Assembly (NCBI GenBank): GCA_017450545.1
Contig: JAFSTL010000012.1
Span: 1 to 12,446, forward strand
Direction of reading: 5' to 3'
DNA: 12,446 bases
Source of the DNA: Alphaproteobacteria bacterium
Lineage (GTDB): Bacteria; Pseudomonadota; Alphaproteobacteria; RUG11792
The notes beneath the pieces are model-generated. The model had not been told where the DNA came from. It saw nothing but the letters and a program-made list of their open reading frames with translations, and searched no databases. The position numbers were made by a program, and so were the translations under genes. Shown piece after piece: positions 1-6,739 of the stretch (within the stretch, counting starts at the first letter, position 1; the number at the start of each line of letters is the position of its first letter).

Positions 1-408
1 CTTATATTGACTTTGTTTGCGTTTTGATTTCTCATAAATTTCTTGCCACTTTTTCAAGATTGTATCTATACTCTTCCCCTCGATTATAAAAAACAAATTA
101 AGTAACATATTTTGTAATGTGTCATTTTCACATATCTGCAAGTATAGCCAGAAAAATTTTTCTATAATATCGATGCCTTTAATTTTTTTGTAATCCTTAC
201 GTTTTTTAATTTCATGTGGCGCCATGGTTATTTCAATATAACTTGACACAAAAGTGTTGAGAATATTTTGTAATGAATCTAAATTTTTTCGGTTCACTTC
301 ACTTCCAAATCCAGTCAATACAAGTGTCTGAAATGCCTTTGCATCTTTTTGTTCTGCCTGTTTAAAAATTTCTTCGAAAACTTCGTTATACTGATTTTTG
401 ATACTCAT
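1..408 (-). CDS. Hypothetical protein, 3' end cut by the window edge
   Basis: An open frame of 136 codons runs leftward from an ATG at 408-406 to the window edge without a stop. An AGGTGA ribosome-binding site lies about 6 bases upstream of the ATG, which fixes the start. The protein begins MSIKNQYNEVFEEIFKQ and is lysine-, glutamate- and isoleucine-rich. It looks mostly helical, with no signal peptide and no clear membrane segment, so it is probably cytoplasmic. I recognise no family. It diverges from the exported LRR locus to its right, and a 14-base palindrome sits just upstream of its leader, which suggests its own regulation. The C-terminus is not visible, so domain assignment is unsafe. 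Confidence 0.6.
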   Translation of the reverse strand, partial: MSIKNQYNEVFEEIFKQAEQKDAKAFQTLVLTGFGSEVNRKNLDSLQNILNTFVSSYIEITMAPHEIKKRKDYKKIKGIDIIEKFFWLYLQICENDTLQNMLLNLFFIIEGKSIDTILKKWQEIYEKSKRKQSQYK

Positions 409-440
409 TAAATTCACCTATCATTTCTTATACTCCCATT

Positions 441-454
441 ATTTGTATACAAAT
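441..454. promoter_or_regulatory. Perfect 14-bp palindrome, candidate operator
   Basis: ATTTGTATACAAAT is a perfect 14-bp dyad. It lies 33 bases upstream of the leftward gene ending at 408, where a promoter would be expected. A TATAAG box (reading leftward) lies between it and the ribosome-binding site, but no well-spaced -35 pairs with it. A dimeric repressor or activator site is the natural reading, inferred from symmetry and position only. Chance AT-rich symmetry is possible. Confidence 0.35.
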
Positions 455-572
455 TGTGAGCCCTCCAAACTTTTTAGCACTCTACCGCTCCATCTGCTAA
501 CGGGATAACACAGATATCGGGCGGGTGCAAGAAAAAATGTACAAAATTGCGACATACGAGACAGAAATAATC

Positions 573-601
573 TTGTCAGTCTTAAAAAGGCGTGCTAGTA
601 T
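573..601 (+). promoter_or_regulatory. Sigma-70-type promoter for the LRR protein locus
   Basis: TTGTCA (573-578, 5 of 6 to consensus), a 17-base spacer and TAGTAT (596-601, 4 of 6) form a well-spaced promoter. It predicts a transcript start near 608. The first ATG of the downstream reading frame is at 636, giving a leader of about 28 bases. A weak AGG-containing ribosome-binding site lies at 621-623. The poly-G run lies well downstream, inside the translated region rather than in the promoter spacer, so any length change would act on translation, not transcription. Confidence 0.55.
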
Positions 602-679
602 AGAAATATAAGGATAGGTTAGGTAGTTTTAGAACATGCAAATAAAAATGTTGAGCAGATTAAGTAAAGGCAAGTATTC

Positions 680-691
680 GGGGGGGGGGGG
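680..691 (+). repeat. Homopolymer run of 12 G, candidate slippage (phase-variation) tract
   Basis: Twelve consecutive G residues lie in an otherwise AT-rich sequence. They fall between an upstream start (ATG at 636, or 648 in the same frame) and the hydrophobic segment of the signal peptide. At 12 G the frame from the ATG ends at a TAG at 711-713. At 10 or 13 G it would join the long frame and give KGKYS, glycines, then LYFSSIIALPLITSC. Lengths of 11 or 14 are also off. G or C runs of this size are classic contingency tracts in bacterial surface genes. A sequencing miscount at this run would mimic the effect. Confidence 0.75.
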
Positions 692-721
692 CTATACTTT
701 AGTAGTATTATAGCTCTACCT

Positions 722-2080
722 TTGATTACTTCGTGTTGTTACGCAGGATTGGTAGGGACAGAGTTAAAGACAGACGATGATATAATGCACTTTAGATATG
801 AACTTTATAGTAAAATCTATGTTGCGAGATGTATAGAAGGTAATTGCATAGGAGATACATACAAGGATCACAAATGTGACGAATGGATAAAGCATGATGA
901 CTACAAAGACTCAATATACAACGTAATTACGAAAGCGATTGCGGATTGTGCATTAGGGCGCAACGAATTTGCAGTAGATAAAGTGAAAGATAACGTTGTG
1001 ACATTTGATAACAAAGATTATAAACACTATACACCTGAAAACTGGAATGCATTAGTACTGTATAATTATGTGCAATGTTTGTGGATTTTAGCAAAGGAAG
1101 CAAAAGCAAGTAATAAAAAATCCATTTATGGTCCAAGTGCGATGTGTGAATGTAGTGAAAAACTAAGCCATCTAAACTGGACGCTGGGCGAAAAGTATAC
1201 AAAGGAGTTAGAACAGGCAATACAAGACATAGAACAATATGACGGAAATCTTGTATTAGGAGACCTCATATTACAATTACAATATCTAACAGACGAAAAG
1301 CGAATACTTGAAACGAAGTACACAGGCAAATACGAGTACAGCGATCTAGCAAATCTAGGAGTAAAGGTATACGATGTAGGAAAAGGAAAGTATAGACGAA
1401 TAAGGTACGATCTTGGTCTAGCTCGCGATTCTAAATGGTTGTCAATAGAAATTGCTAATGAAAGACTGGAAAGGATTTTGGCATACAGCTCAGAGGGTAT
1501 AGATGAAATAGATCTCACCGATTACATGAAAATCGCAACAAAACGACGGATATTTGATTACAAGCATGATCCAAACGAAATAGAAATAGATCTAAGCGAA
1601 GACCTAGATAAAGCTCATCCGGGGATACTAGTTGTTTATCACGACGACGATACCAACAGGTATATAGACAAAATAAAAACAAACAACCAAATACCGAATG
1701 CATACAAAGCGACCACACCGATAAGCAAGAAACCACGAAGAGTCACAATAACGGCTAATAAAGCATATACAAACAAAATAACAAAACAAAGGAAACCAGT
1801 AATCTTAGGACCTGGGTGTTTTTCTATAAACAAAGGAGACAGATGGGATACATATGGAGCCCCATATGACCTATACATAGAATTAAATATACGAGACGAA
1901 CAAGTGAGACTCCCAAATGATTGCAAAGACTTATTCTCAAGAAATTCATACATTAACAGCATAATGATTGCAACACAAGCCATAAACAACACCACATTGG
2001 GCTGTATCGTGACTGACTGCAATAAATTAGAGAAAATAAATATACGAATAAAAAAGGCTCCGAATCTAAAATCAATATAA
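722..2080 (+). CDS. N-terminal part of an exported LRR (BspA/DUF285-like) protein, out of frame with its start
   Basis: This 452-codon frame opens at a TTG with no ribosome-binding site, so the annotated start is unlikely to be real. The same frame is open back through the poly-G run, where it encodes LYFSSIIALPL before ITSCCYAG. That is a hydrophobic signal core followed by ITS|C, which fits a lipobox, with CYA|G as an alternative signal peptidase I site. The body contains an NWN motif at residues 107-109, shared with the gene at 3355, and is otherwise unfamiliar. From about residue 384 it turns into leucine-rich repeats of 25-26 residues. The frame ends at a TAA in the middle of a repeat, and the next codons continue the same protein. 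Isoleucine is very often encoded by ATA, unlike in the metabolic genes to the right. Likely role: surface-exposed or secreted, possibly host contact, by inference from the repeat family. Confidence 0.65.
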   Translation: MITSCCYAGLVGTELKTDDDIMHFRYELYSKIYVARCIEGNCIGDTYKDHKCDEWIKHDDYKDSIYNVITKAIADCALGRNEFAVDKVKDNVVTFDNKDYKHYTPENWNALVLYNYVQCLWILAKEAKASNKKSIYGPSAMCECSEKLSHLNWTLGEKYTKELEQAIQDIEQYDGNLVLGDLILQLQYLTDEKRILETKYTGKYEYSDLANLGVKVYDVGKGKYRRIRYDLGLARDSKWLSIEIANERLERILAYSSEGIDEIDLTDYMKIATKRRIFDYKHDPNEIEIDLSEDLDKAHPGILVVYHDDDTNRYIDKIKTNNQIPNAYKATTPISKKPRRVTITANKAYTNKITKQRKPVILGPGCFSINKGDRWDTYGAPYDLYIELNIRDEQVRLPNDCKDLFSRNSYINSIMIATQAINNTTLGCIVTDCNKLEKINIRIKKAPNLKSI

Positions 2081-2083
2081 CAA

Positions 2084-2722
2084 ATGTGCATAAACAATCG
2101 CCACCTAAAAAAAGCAATGATACGTATAGACGAGGTGCCCTACATAGAAGACATGACAGAACTGTTTGCATGTTGTGACGAACTAGAAATAGTTAGCATA
2201 GACATTCATGAAACGCAAATTCCGGAAGGAAGATATATGCGCGGGATGTTCTATGGCGACACCAACCTGAAACGAATAAAATGGGGCGAGAACACAGCAT
2301 GGATACCCGAACAAGGAGCACCAGACGAAGTAGGCCATTTATTTAAAGGGCCTCTTGACTTAGAGTACGGATACCAGCCCGATCTGATAAAAAGAATAAT
2401 AGGCGTCATAAGCGCCCAAATTGCCTACAGAGATCCAAGGAAAACCGAAGCGATGCTCAATGATATAATAGCCGATCCAACAATATATGACGATATAAAA
2501 CGATACGAAGCAAAAAAGGAAAAGATACAAAGCGAAAACAATCAGATAAAATGGTTAATAGGCAGAATAGAATCGATGGACAAGGAGAAAGATAAAGACA
2601 AGATAGCAGACTATAAAGAGGAAATAAAAAGATACGAAGAGGCAATAGACAAGAACGCCAAAGAGGCCAAAGAGATAGAAGAGCGACTGAAAGAATACAA
2701 AGCGAAGGGATATATAGGATAA
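2084..2722 (+). CDS. C-terminal part of the exported LRR protein (repeats plus coiled coil)
   Basis: These 212 codons are in the same frame as the preceding segment, separated only by TAA CAA. No ribosome-binding site precedes the ATG at 2084, so independent translation is doubtful. Residues 1-68 continue the repeats: the lines ending RHLKKAMI, DELEIVSI and TNLKRIKW line up with NKLEKINI before the stop, at spacings of 26, 26 and 28 residues. The repeat MTELFACCDELE resembles the BspA/DUF285 type, in which a hydrophobic-F-x-x-C-x-x-L core recurs. From about residue 138 to 209 there is a highly charged coiled coil rich in K, E and D, ending KAKGYIG. It is either the second half of a nonsense-broken gene or the readthrough extension of the upstream segment. 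Confidence 0.6.
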   Translation: MCINNRHLKKAMIRIDEVPYIEDMTELFACCDELEIVSIDIHETQIPEGRYMRGMFYGDTNLKRIKWGENTAWIPEQGAPDEVGHLFKGPLDLEYGYQPDLIKRIIGVISAQIAYRDPRKTEAMLNDIIADPTIYDDIKRYEAKKEKIQSENNQIKWLIGRIESMDKEKDKDKIADYKEEIKRYEEAIDKNAKEAKEIEERLKEYKAKGYIG

Positions 2723-2782
2723 GTGACAAAGGAGAGAATCTATACAGGAGTAATTTTAGTACTGAGACAATCCAACGGAATA

Positions 2783-2809
2783 GAAGCGTCAGCAAATTGG
2801 CGACGCTTC
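2783..2809. terminator. Hairpin between two convergent genes
   Basis: GAAGCGTC (2783-2790) and GACGCTTC (2802-2809) form a perfect 8-bp stem around an 11-base loop. It sits between the stop of the rightward LRR gene (2722) and the stop of the leftward minigene (2820), so it could end both transcripts. Neither side has a proper T run, only a short TTTATT on the rightward side. A weak bidirectional terminator is the best reading. Confidence 0.45.
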
Positions 2810-2819
2810 GACGTTTATT

Positions 2820-2999
2820 CTACTCAGACTTTGCTCCCCTTGAGCGTGGACAACCTTCCGTGAAGTATTTTCTGTCCTTATATTCGCTCTGTTTACCTTT
2901 GTTAAATGCAGAAACCGGACGGTAATATCCCATGACACGAGTCCATATTTCGCAACGTACCCTCTCTTCATCAAGCAACTTAATTTCTTCAGTCTTCAT
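2820..2999 (-). CDS. 59-residue stand-alone NrdD-like glycyl-radical-loop protein
   Basis: The protein contains CEIWTRVMGYYRPVSAFN followed by GKQSEYKDRKYF. This matches the C-terminal end of class III anaerobic ribonucleoside-triphosphate reductase (NrdD), where the glycine in RVxGY carries the catalytic radical and an FNxGK..E...R segment follows. Full NrdD proteins are several hundred residues, and the catalytic barrel is absent here. The start is fixed by ATG 2999-2997 with AGGA eight bases upstream, and by a consensus -35 further up (3030-3058). A longer frame from a TTG at 3134 exists but would place the promoter inside the gene. From memory, small proteins of this NRDD family occur in alphaproteobacteria. 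It could instead be a domain remnant, or a replaceable radical domain analogous to GrcA for pyruvate formate-lyase. Its function is unproven. Confidence 0.6.
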   Translation of the reverse strand: MKTEEIKLLDEERVRCEIWTRVMGYYRPVSAFNKGKQSEYKDRKYFTEGCPRSRGAKSE

Positions 3000-3029
3000 A
3001 CGAAAAATCCTAGTAGCAACCATATATAA

Positions 3030-3058
3030 TATATACAGCATTTTGCTCTGGTTGTCAA
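3030..3058 (-). promoter_or_regulatory. Leftward promoter for the NrdD-like minigene
   Basis: Reading leftward, a perfect TTGACA (3058-3053) is followed after 17 bases by TATATA (3035-3030). TATATT, two bases further on, is an alternative -10. The transcript would start near 3022, about 23 bases before the ATG, leaving room for the AGGA ribosome-binding site. This is the main reason to treat the 59-residue frame as an expressed gene. Confidence 0.55.
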
Positions 3059-3172
3059 ACAGACGGCAACAAAAATTTCTCGATAAGTGTATCTGATATG
3101 TGGAATAGAATTTTAAGTAATACAGAAAAAGCAAAAGAGATGTTGTTTAAAACAAAAACTGATATAAATGTC

Positions 3173-3216
3173 ATGTGACACACACTTATTTATAAGTCAC
3201 ATAAAAATAATGTCAA
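3173..3216 (-). promoter_or_regulatory. Second leftward promoter overlapped by inverted repeats
   Basis: Reading leftward, TTGACA (3216-3211), a 16-base spacer and TATAAA (3194-3189) make a near-consensus promoter. Its -10 lies inside an inverted repeat, ATGTGAC (3173-3179) with GTCACAT (3196-3202). It also overlaps a 14-base palindromic hairpin, ACTTAT-TT-ATAAGT (3184-3197). A bound protein here would block or tune the promoter. The only gene downstream in this direction is the minigene, through a leader of about 180 bases. Confidence 0.45.
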
Positions 3217-3275
3217 CACAATTTATAAAAATGAATTGTTTTAAATTTGTTGAATGATAAAGTTACACACAAGAC

Positions 3276-3304
3276 TTGACATGCCGGGAGTTGTGTGACA
3301 TACT
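3276..3304 (+). promoter_or_regulatory. Promoter for the exported protein at 3355
   Basis: A perfect TTGACA (3276-3281), a 17-base spacer and CATACT (3299-3304, 4 of 6) predict a start near 3311, about 44 bases before the ATG. A TGTGACA copy (3294-3300) overlaps the -10, matching the motif around the leftward promoter at 3189-3216. Shared control of the two directions is possible. Confidence 0.55.
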
Positions 3305-3354
3305 GAAATCATGGGGATAGGATGAACCTATGAGATTTGGGAAGGGAAAACAAA

Positions 3355-4701
3355 ATGAATAAAAGACAATATTTGTTAGCGATGCCTTTGCTTACTGTTA
3401 TGAGTAGCACGAGCTGTGTAAAAGCAATTGAAGTGAAAGATTTTAGTGCGCGGATTTGGCGAGGAGCTGAATTGAAGGAAGTTCAGAAAGAAGATGCGTT
3501 TTTAGCGAATGCTGTCATGATTTTCCAAGACAGTTTGCGAGAACATTATGATAACATTCGCGAAAAGCATAAACCAGATTTGTTGCGAAGTGGTAATTAT
3601 AAATATTATTTAAGTGTTTATGATGTCATCCCGACGGAGATTGCTAAAATGACATTCGACATAAAAATAACTGAAGACACATTTGGTTATAGTTCTGCAC
3701 AAGACGTGATAAACTGCAGCTCTACAAGCAATCTATCAGAAACCTTAAAAAGCTATAATGCATCTAATTGGAATTATTTGTTTTTAATAAATGTATTGCA
3801 TGAGATTAAAAATAACACGGGAACAAAGAATGATATAAACGACGATTTGATTTATAAAGTTTCGGATAAAATACTTCGGCAAGATGCGTATAAGAATAAG
3901 CACATGGAAATAAAACTAGCACGAGACGATATAAGGGCATATTTTTATGAATTAGAATTGTTCGATTATCTGAAACGTATACAAAATTTACGTTGGCTCC
4001 AGGGATGGAAGCACGAAAATTCCCCAAACAGCATATATGGGGCTCTCTCAAGGCTGGACGCTATCGAGAGCATGCAAACTCTGTTTTCATCGACACAACA
4101 TGAAATGCGTATCAAAACGGAAATTCCTCTTATAAACGAACATGTACAAAACAGGTTATATACTATAACGTTGACACCGACGTCAGCAAATCAGCAAGAC
4201 AGGGAATACATGATATATTTTATGGAGAATGAGGCAAAAATTACGCCGTGGGTAAGGGGCGCGGCAGTCACCGCGGACTTATTGGAAAAATGTGTGAAAG
4301 GCGAGAATACGACATTGATTACGCATTATGACACGAATTTCGACAGCATAGATTGCGCTATAATGCTACCTTTTATTCGCAAAAATATTTTCGATAAGGT
4401 TTTCGATAAATCAAAAATCTTAAACTTGCTCAAACTGGCAGAGACCACCAGTCTAATGCCGGAAGAAAAACGTTTCTTATTTTCTTATGAACTGATGTTG
4501 TGTGCGAATGCGATGATAAATCCATTTCGAGAAGAACAGTATATTTCACGAATGGATACTCCGTATGGAATGCGTCAGTTGAAAGCAAAAATTCAGCAAA
4601 TACGCCACGACGTCGCGCCAACACATTTGAAATCGCCGCGGGAGTTATACGATATAGTTTTGGAGCGTTTGGAACAAGGGACAGCAACGGAGGATGAATA
4701 A
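3355..4701 (+). CDS. Exported protein of unknown function with NWN motif
   Basis: The 448-residue product begins MNKRQYLLAMPLL and continues to SSTSCVKAIEV, a signal peptide. VKA|I suits signal peptidase I; TSC is a poor lipobox. The ATG at 3355 is preceded by GAAGGGA at about 7 bases. A frame start at TTG 3337 would only add residues ahead of the signal and is rejected. The mature protein looks mainly helical and is rich in charged and aromatic residues, with no further membrane segment. NASNWNYLFLINV (residues 135-147) resembles TPENWNALVLYNYV in the LRR protein to the left, and SIYG (227-230) recurs there too. No known domain is recognised. Location is probably periplasmic or extracellular. 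It ends 8 bases from the convergent SulP gene, with no obvious terminator between them. Confidence 0.75.
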   Translation: MNKRQYLLAMPLLTVMSSTSCVKAIEVKDFSARIWRGAELKEVQKEDAFLANAVMIFQDSLREHYDNIREKHKPDLLRSGNYKYYLSVYDVIPTEIAKMTFDIKITEDTFGYSSAQDVINCSSTSNLSETLKSYNASNWNYLFLINVLHEIKNNTGTKNDINDDLIYKVSDKILRQDAYKNKHMEIKLARDDIRAYFYELELFDYLKRIQNLRWLQGWKHENSPNSIYGALSRLDAIESMQTLFSSTQHEMRIKTEIPLINEHVQNRLYTITLTPTSANQQDREYMIYFMENEAKITPWVRGAAVTADLLEKCVKGENTTLITHYDTNFDSIDCAIMLPFIRKNIFDKVFDKSKILNLLKLAETTSLMPEEKRFLFSYELMLCANAMINPFREEQYISRMDTPYGMRQLKAKIQQIRHDVAPTHLKSPRELYDIVLERLEQGTATEDE

Positions 4702-4709
4702 GATATTTT

Positions 4710-6476
4710 TCATCCCAATCGTTTTACGGTCTGCCTTATTGCTTCTTTGAAATTCGGCACGACGTACCCAAACGCGTCGTTAAACTTTTCAGACCTTGCT
4801 TTTTGCTGAATTATATCCAGAAGTATGCCGTTTGTTCCTGAAATCATTACCGTAGCTTTGTGTGCTTTTGCGTTTTTCACAAGTTCTTTCAGTGCATCAA
4901 ACGCATCATTGTCTAGGTATGGCACGTTGTTGAAATATATGATTACGATCTCGGGAAATTTTCCCTGTGCCGCAAAGGCTTCCTCAACAATTTTGGCGAT
5001 ATTTAAGAACAATATATTTGTAACTTGTATGACCTCAATTTTGTTAAGTATTTTGGGAGGAATGTTCATTGATTGCGAGAAACCTTGCTTGTTCGATATA
5101 AACTCAATGGCGCCTGTATCGTGATTTCTAGTTGTGTGAACGTTCGCATCTTTTATTTTCACCATTCTTGATGCAAAAAACACGCAGGAAATTGCGAAAC
5201 CGATGATTGTAGCTGGAATAAATCCAAAATATACACAAAGTAGTAACGTTATCCAAAATATGTGCGTTTCTTGCGATTTTATATTGAAATATTGCCGAAT
5301 TCTTTTGTGCATAATTTCTGAAATGGCATATATTAACAAAATCGAAGAAAGACATCCCATCGGAATAAATTTAATTATAATATCGTTGAAATATATAGTC
5401 CCAAAGCATAAAATGCTAATAATGATCATCGGTAAAACCGTTTTTGATTTTATTTTGATGTTTTTGACGGATAAATCGATGTCTGGCGAAACAAACAACC
5501 CGCCGAGAGCGACTGACACAAAGTTTGCAATGCCGTTGGAAATCAATTCAACATTGGTTTGAAGGCGGTTATCGCCGCTCAAGCTTGCAGATACGCTGGT
5601 GCAAAAGCAAGCTTCGCACGCAATTATCAATGCAATAACGAATGCGTAATCTACAATGTTCGAAAGAAATGTGTGAGACGGCGCGGTGCTTGACATTGTA
5701 AAAATAGTATCCAATGCTGACTGCGTTGATATCATTTCTTGAGCGACGGTCTTTACATCGAGTAAGTCTGGAATCACACCGGTATTTAGTGCCCAGGTCA
5801 CTATGCACCCCACGGCTAAGTAAGCAAAAAAAGCGAAAAAACCGCGATAGAATAGTTTCAGCGCTATAATTGGAATAAGGAATAAAGTCGCAGAAATTAA
5901 AGCCGGTTTGGTAACATTTTCCATGTTGTCGCAAAGTAATGCGAAATTTTCAAATATTCCTTGCGAGGAATGAATGGTATGGATGTCCAAGAGATGTTGC
6001 AACTGATTGATTACAATTGACAATGCAACAAAAATGATAAGTGCCGAAATAAAAGCGTATGAAATATGTTTTAGAACATTGCTGATTTTTAAAAATCCGA
6101 AGAGGATCAGGATTAGTGATGTGAATAGTGCCGTGTAAAACAATCCTTTGTACTGGTATTTTACCAAAATGTCAAAAGTCAGAATACATATAGGCAATGC
6201 AATTGACGATATTTGATATTTTGATCCACCTAATATAGCGCCTACGCCGGCAGCGATAGCACATGAAATCACGCCTTGAACGGGACCCCCACCGCAAAAA
6301 AACGCTAGGGAAATAGCCAAGGGGAATAAGAGACAAAACATCTTTATCCCGGCATAAATATCGCCCAAGAGAAAACCAAAAGAGTATCGGTCTACATACA
6401 AATTCAGCACCGATGGACATAATCCAAGCCGTCGCACAAATTCGAGTTTTTTCGACATTCTTTGCGCTATGTTCAT
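4710..6476 (-). CDS. SulP-family anion transporter with C-terminal STAS domain
   Basis: This is a 588-residue inner-membrane permease of the SLC26/SulP family, which moves anions such as sulfate, bicarbonate or organic acids; the substrate cannot be told from sequence alone. The N-terminus has the family signature: RYSFGFLLGDIYAG, then FPLAISLAFFCGGGP, then ILGGSKYQISS. About 11-13 hydrophobic segments follow. The later NGIANFVSVALGG with SVKNIKIKSKT matches the usual GNiasalfGG...R.....r.GaRT region. Residues about 481-588 form a STAS domain, with LDNDAFDAL at the usual regulatory loop (D522). The GP normally found after the QIS motif is replaced by SI. ATG 6476 with GGGA upstream is preferred; a TTG at 6500 would touch GAGGA with no spacing. 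It could follow the MscS gene in a transcript, but 263 bases separate them. Confidence 0.85.
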   Translation of the reverse strand: MNIAQRMSKKLEFVRRLGLCPSVLNLYVDRYSFGFLLGDIYAGIKMFCLLFPLAISLAFFCGGGPVQGVISCAIAAGVGAILGGSKYQISSIALPICILTFDILVKYQYKGLFYTALFTSLILILFGFLKISNVLKHISYAFISALIIFVALSIVINQLQHLLDIHTIHSSQGIFENFALLCDNMENVTKPALISATLFLIPIIALKLFYRGFFAFFAYLAVGCIVTWALNTGVIPDLLDVKTVAQEMISTQSALDTIFTMSSTAPSHTFLSNIVDYAFVIALIIACEACFCTSVSASLSGDNRLQTNVELISNGIANFVSVALGGLFVSPDIDLSVKNIKIKSKTVLPMIIISILCFGTIYFNDIIIKFIPMGCLSSILLIYAISEIMHKRIRQYFNIKSQETHIFWITLLLCVYFGFIPATIIGFAISCVFFASRMVKIKDANVHTTRNHDTGAIEFISNKQGFSQSMNIPPKILNKIEVIQVTNILFLNIAKIVEEAFAAQGKFPEIVIIYFNNVPYLDNDAFDALKELVKNAKAHKATVMISGTNGILLDIIQQKARSEKFNDAFGYVVPNFKEAIRQTVKRLG

Positions 6477-6573
6477 GTTTATCCCATCACAAGATCGCAA
6501 TCCTCTACATATATCGTAAAAGCAAAAAGTTAATATTTTCTTAAATTTTCCGATTATTTTTCCATTTATCGTT

Positions 6574-6590
6574 CCAAATCATCTATTTGG
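6574..6590. promoter_or_regulatory. Small inverted repeat upstream of the SulP gene
   Basis: CCAAAT (6574-6579) and ATTTGG (6585-6590) form a perfect 6-bp dyad around five bases, about 100 bases upstream of the SulP start. It is in the right place for an operator. No convincing -35/-10 pair is visible nearby, so this is weak. Confidence 0.25.
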
Positions 6591-6700
6591 ATTGTATTTT
6601 AATAAATTTAATGCAGAGATACATATAATTTGAATATCATTCTATTTATGTTACTATAACTACACAAAAAATCACGACCAAGATTGCTCTCCTCACGATG

Positions 6701-6720
6701 ACCCCCCACACATAGGGGGT
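6701..6720. terminator. G+C-rich hairpin after the MscS gene
   Basis: ACCCCC (6701-6706) pairs with GGGGGT (6715-6720) over an eight-base loop, about 20 bases beyond the MscS stop codon. Its composition stands out from the AT-rich surroundings. The leftward side lacks a T run, so it would be a weak terminator or a transcript-end stabiliser. Confidence 0.4.
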
Positions 6721-6739
6721 AACTTTTGGTTCACATATG

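Larger units (their letters stand above)
636..2722 (+). pseudogene. Whole LRR locus: one gene interrupted by a poly-G frameshift and an in-frame TAA
   Basis: Taken together, the promoter, ATG at 636, G run, signal core, body, repeats and coiled-coil tail read as one gene of roughly 695 codons. Two lesions stop it: the G run is one base short of (or two over) the in-frame length, and TAA at 2078-2080 falls at position 17 of a 26-residue repeat. Everything else is open, so decay, if real, is recent. A reversible on/off gene explains the first lesion. The second needs a real mutation, readthrough or a sequencing error. Confidence 0.55.
3000..3354. other. Divergent intergenic region, three promoters, no credible gene
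   Basis: This stretch separates the leftward minigene from the rightward exported protein. It holds two leftward and one rightward sigma-70-type promoters and three copies of a TGTGAC motif. A short rightward frame at about 3100-3177 (ending FKTKTDINVM) has no ribosome-binding site and I do not call it. I see no structured RNA or transposon end here. Confidence 0.5.

Noticed and set aside
465..512. tRNA-like stretch on the minus strand (GGTAGAG in a D-arm-like setting)
   Set aside because: No T-arm GTTCGA sequence, no acceptor stem pairing and no valid anticodon arm follow. The resemblance is limited to a few bases.
927..1518. Leftward frames of 97 and 130 codons opposite the LRR gene
   Set aside because: They are antisense shadows with no ribosome-binding sites and improbable composition.
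3000..3134. N-terminal extension of the NrdD-like minigene from a TTG at 3134
   Set aside because: It would include the TTGACA promoter and the ribosome-binding site within the coding region, and the added residues resemble nothing in the family.
3100..3177. Short rightward frame MWNRILSNTEKAKEM...
   Set aside because: 26 codons, no ribosome-binding site and no known similarity. It could be a gene scrap, but that cannot be supported.
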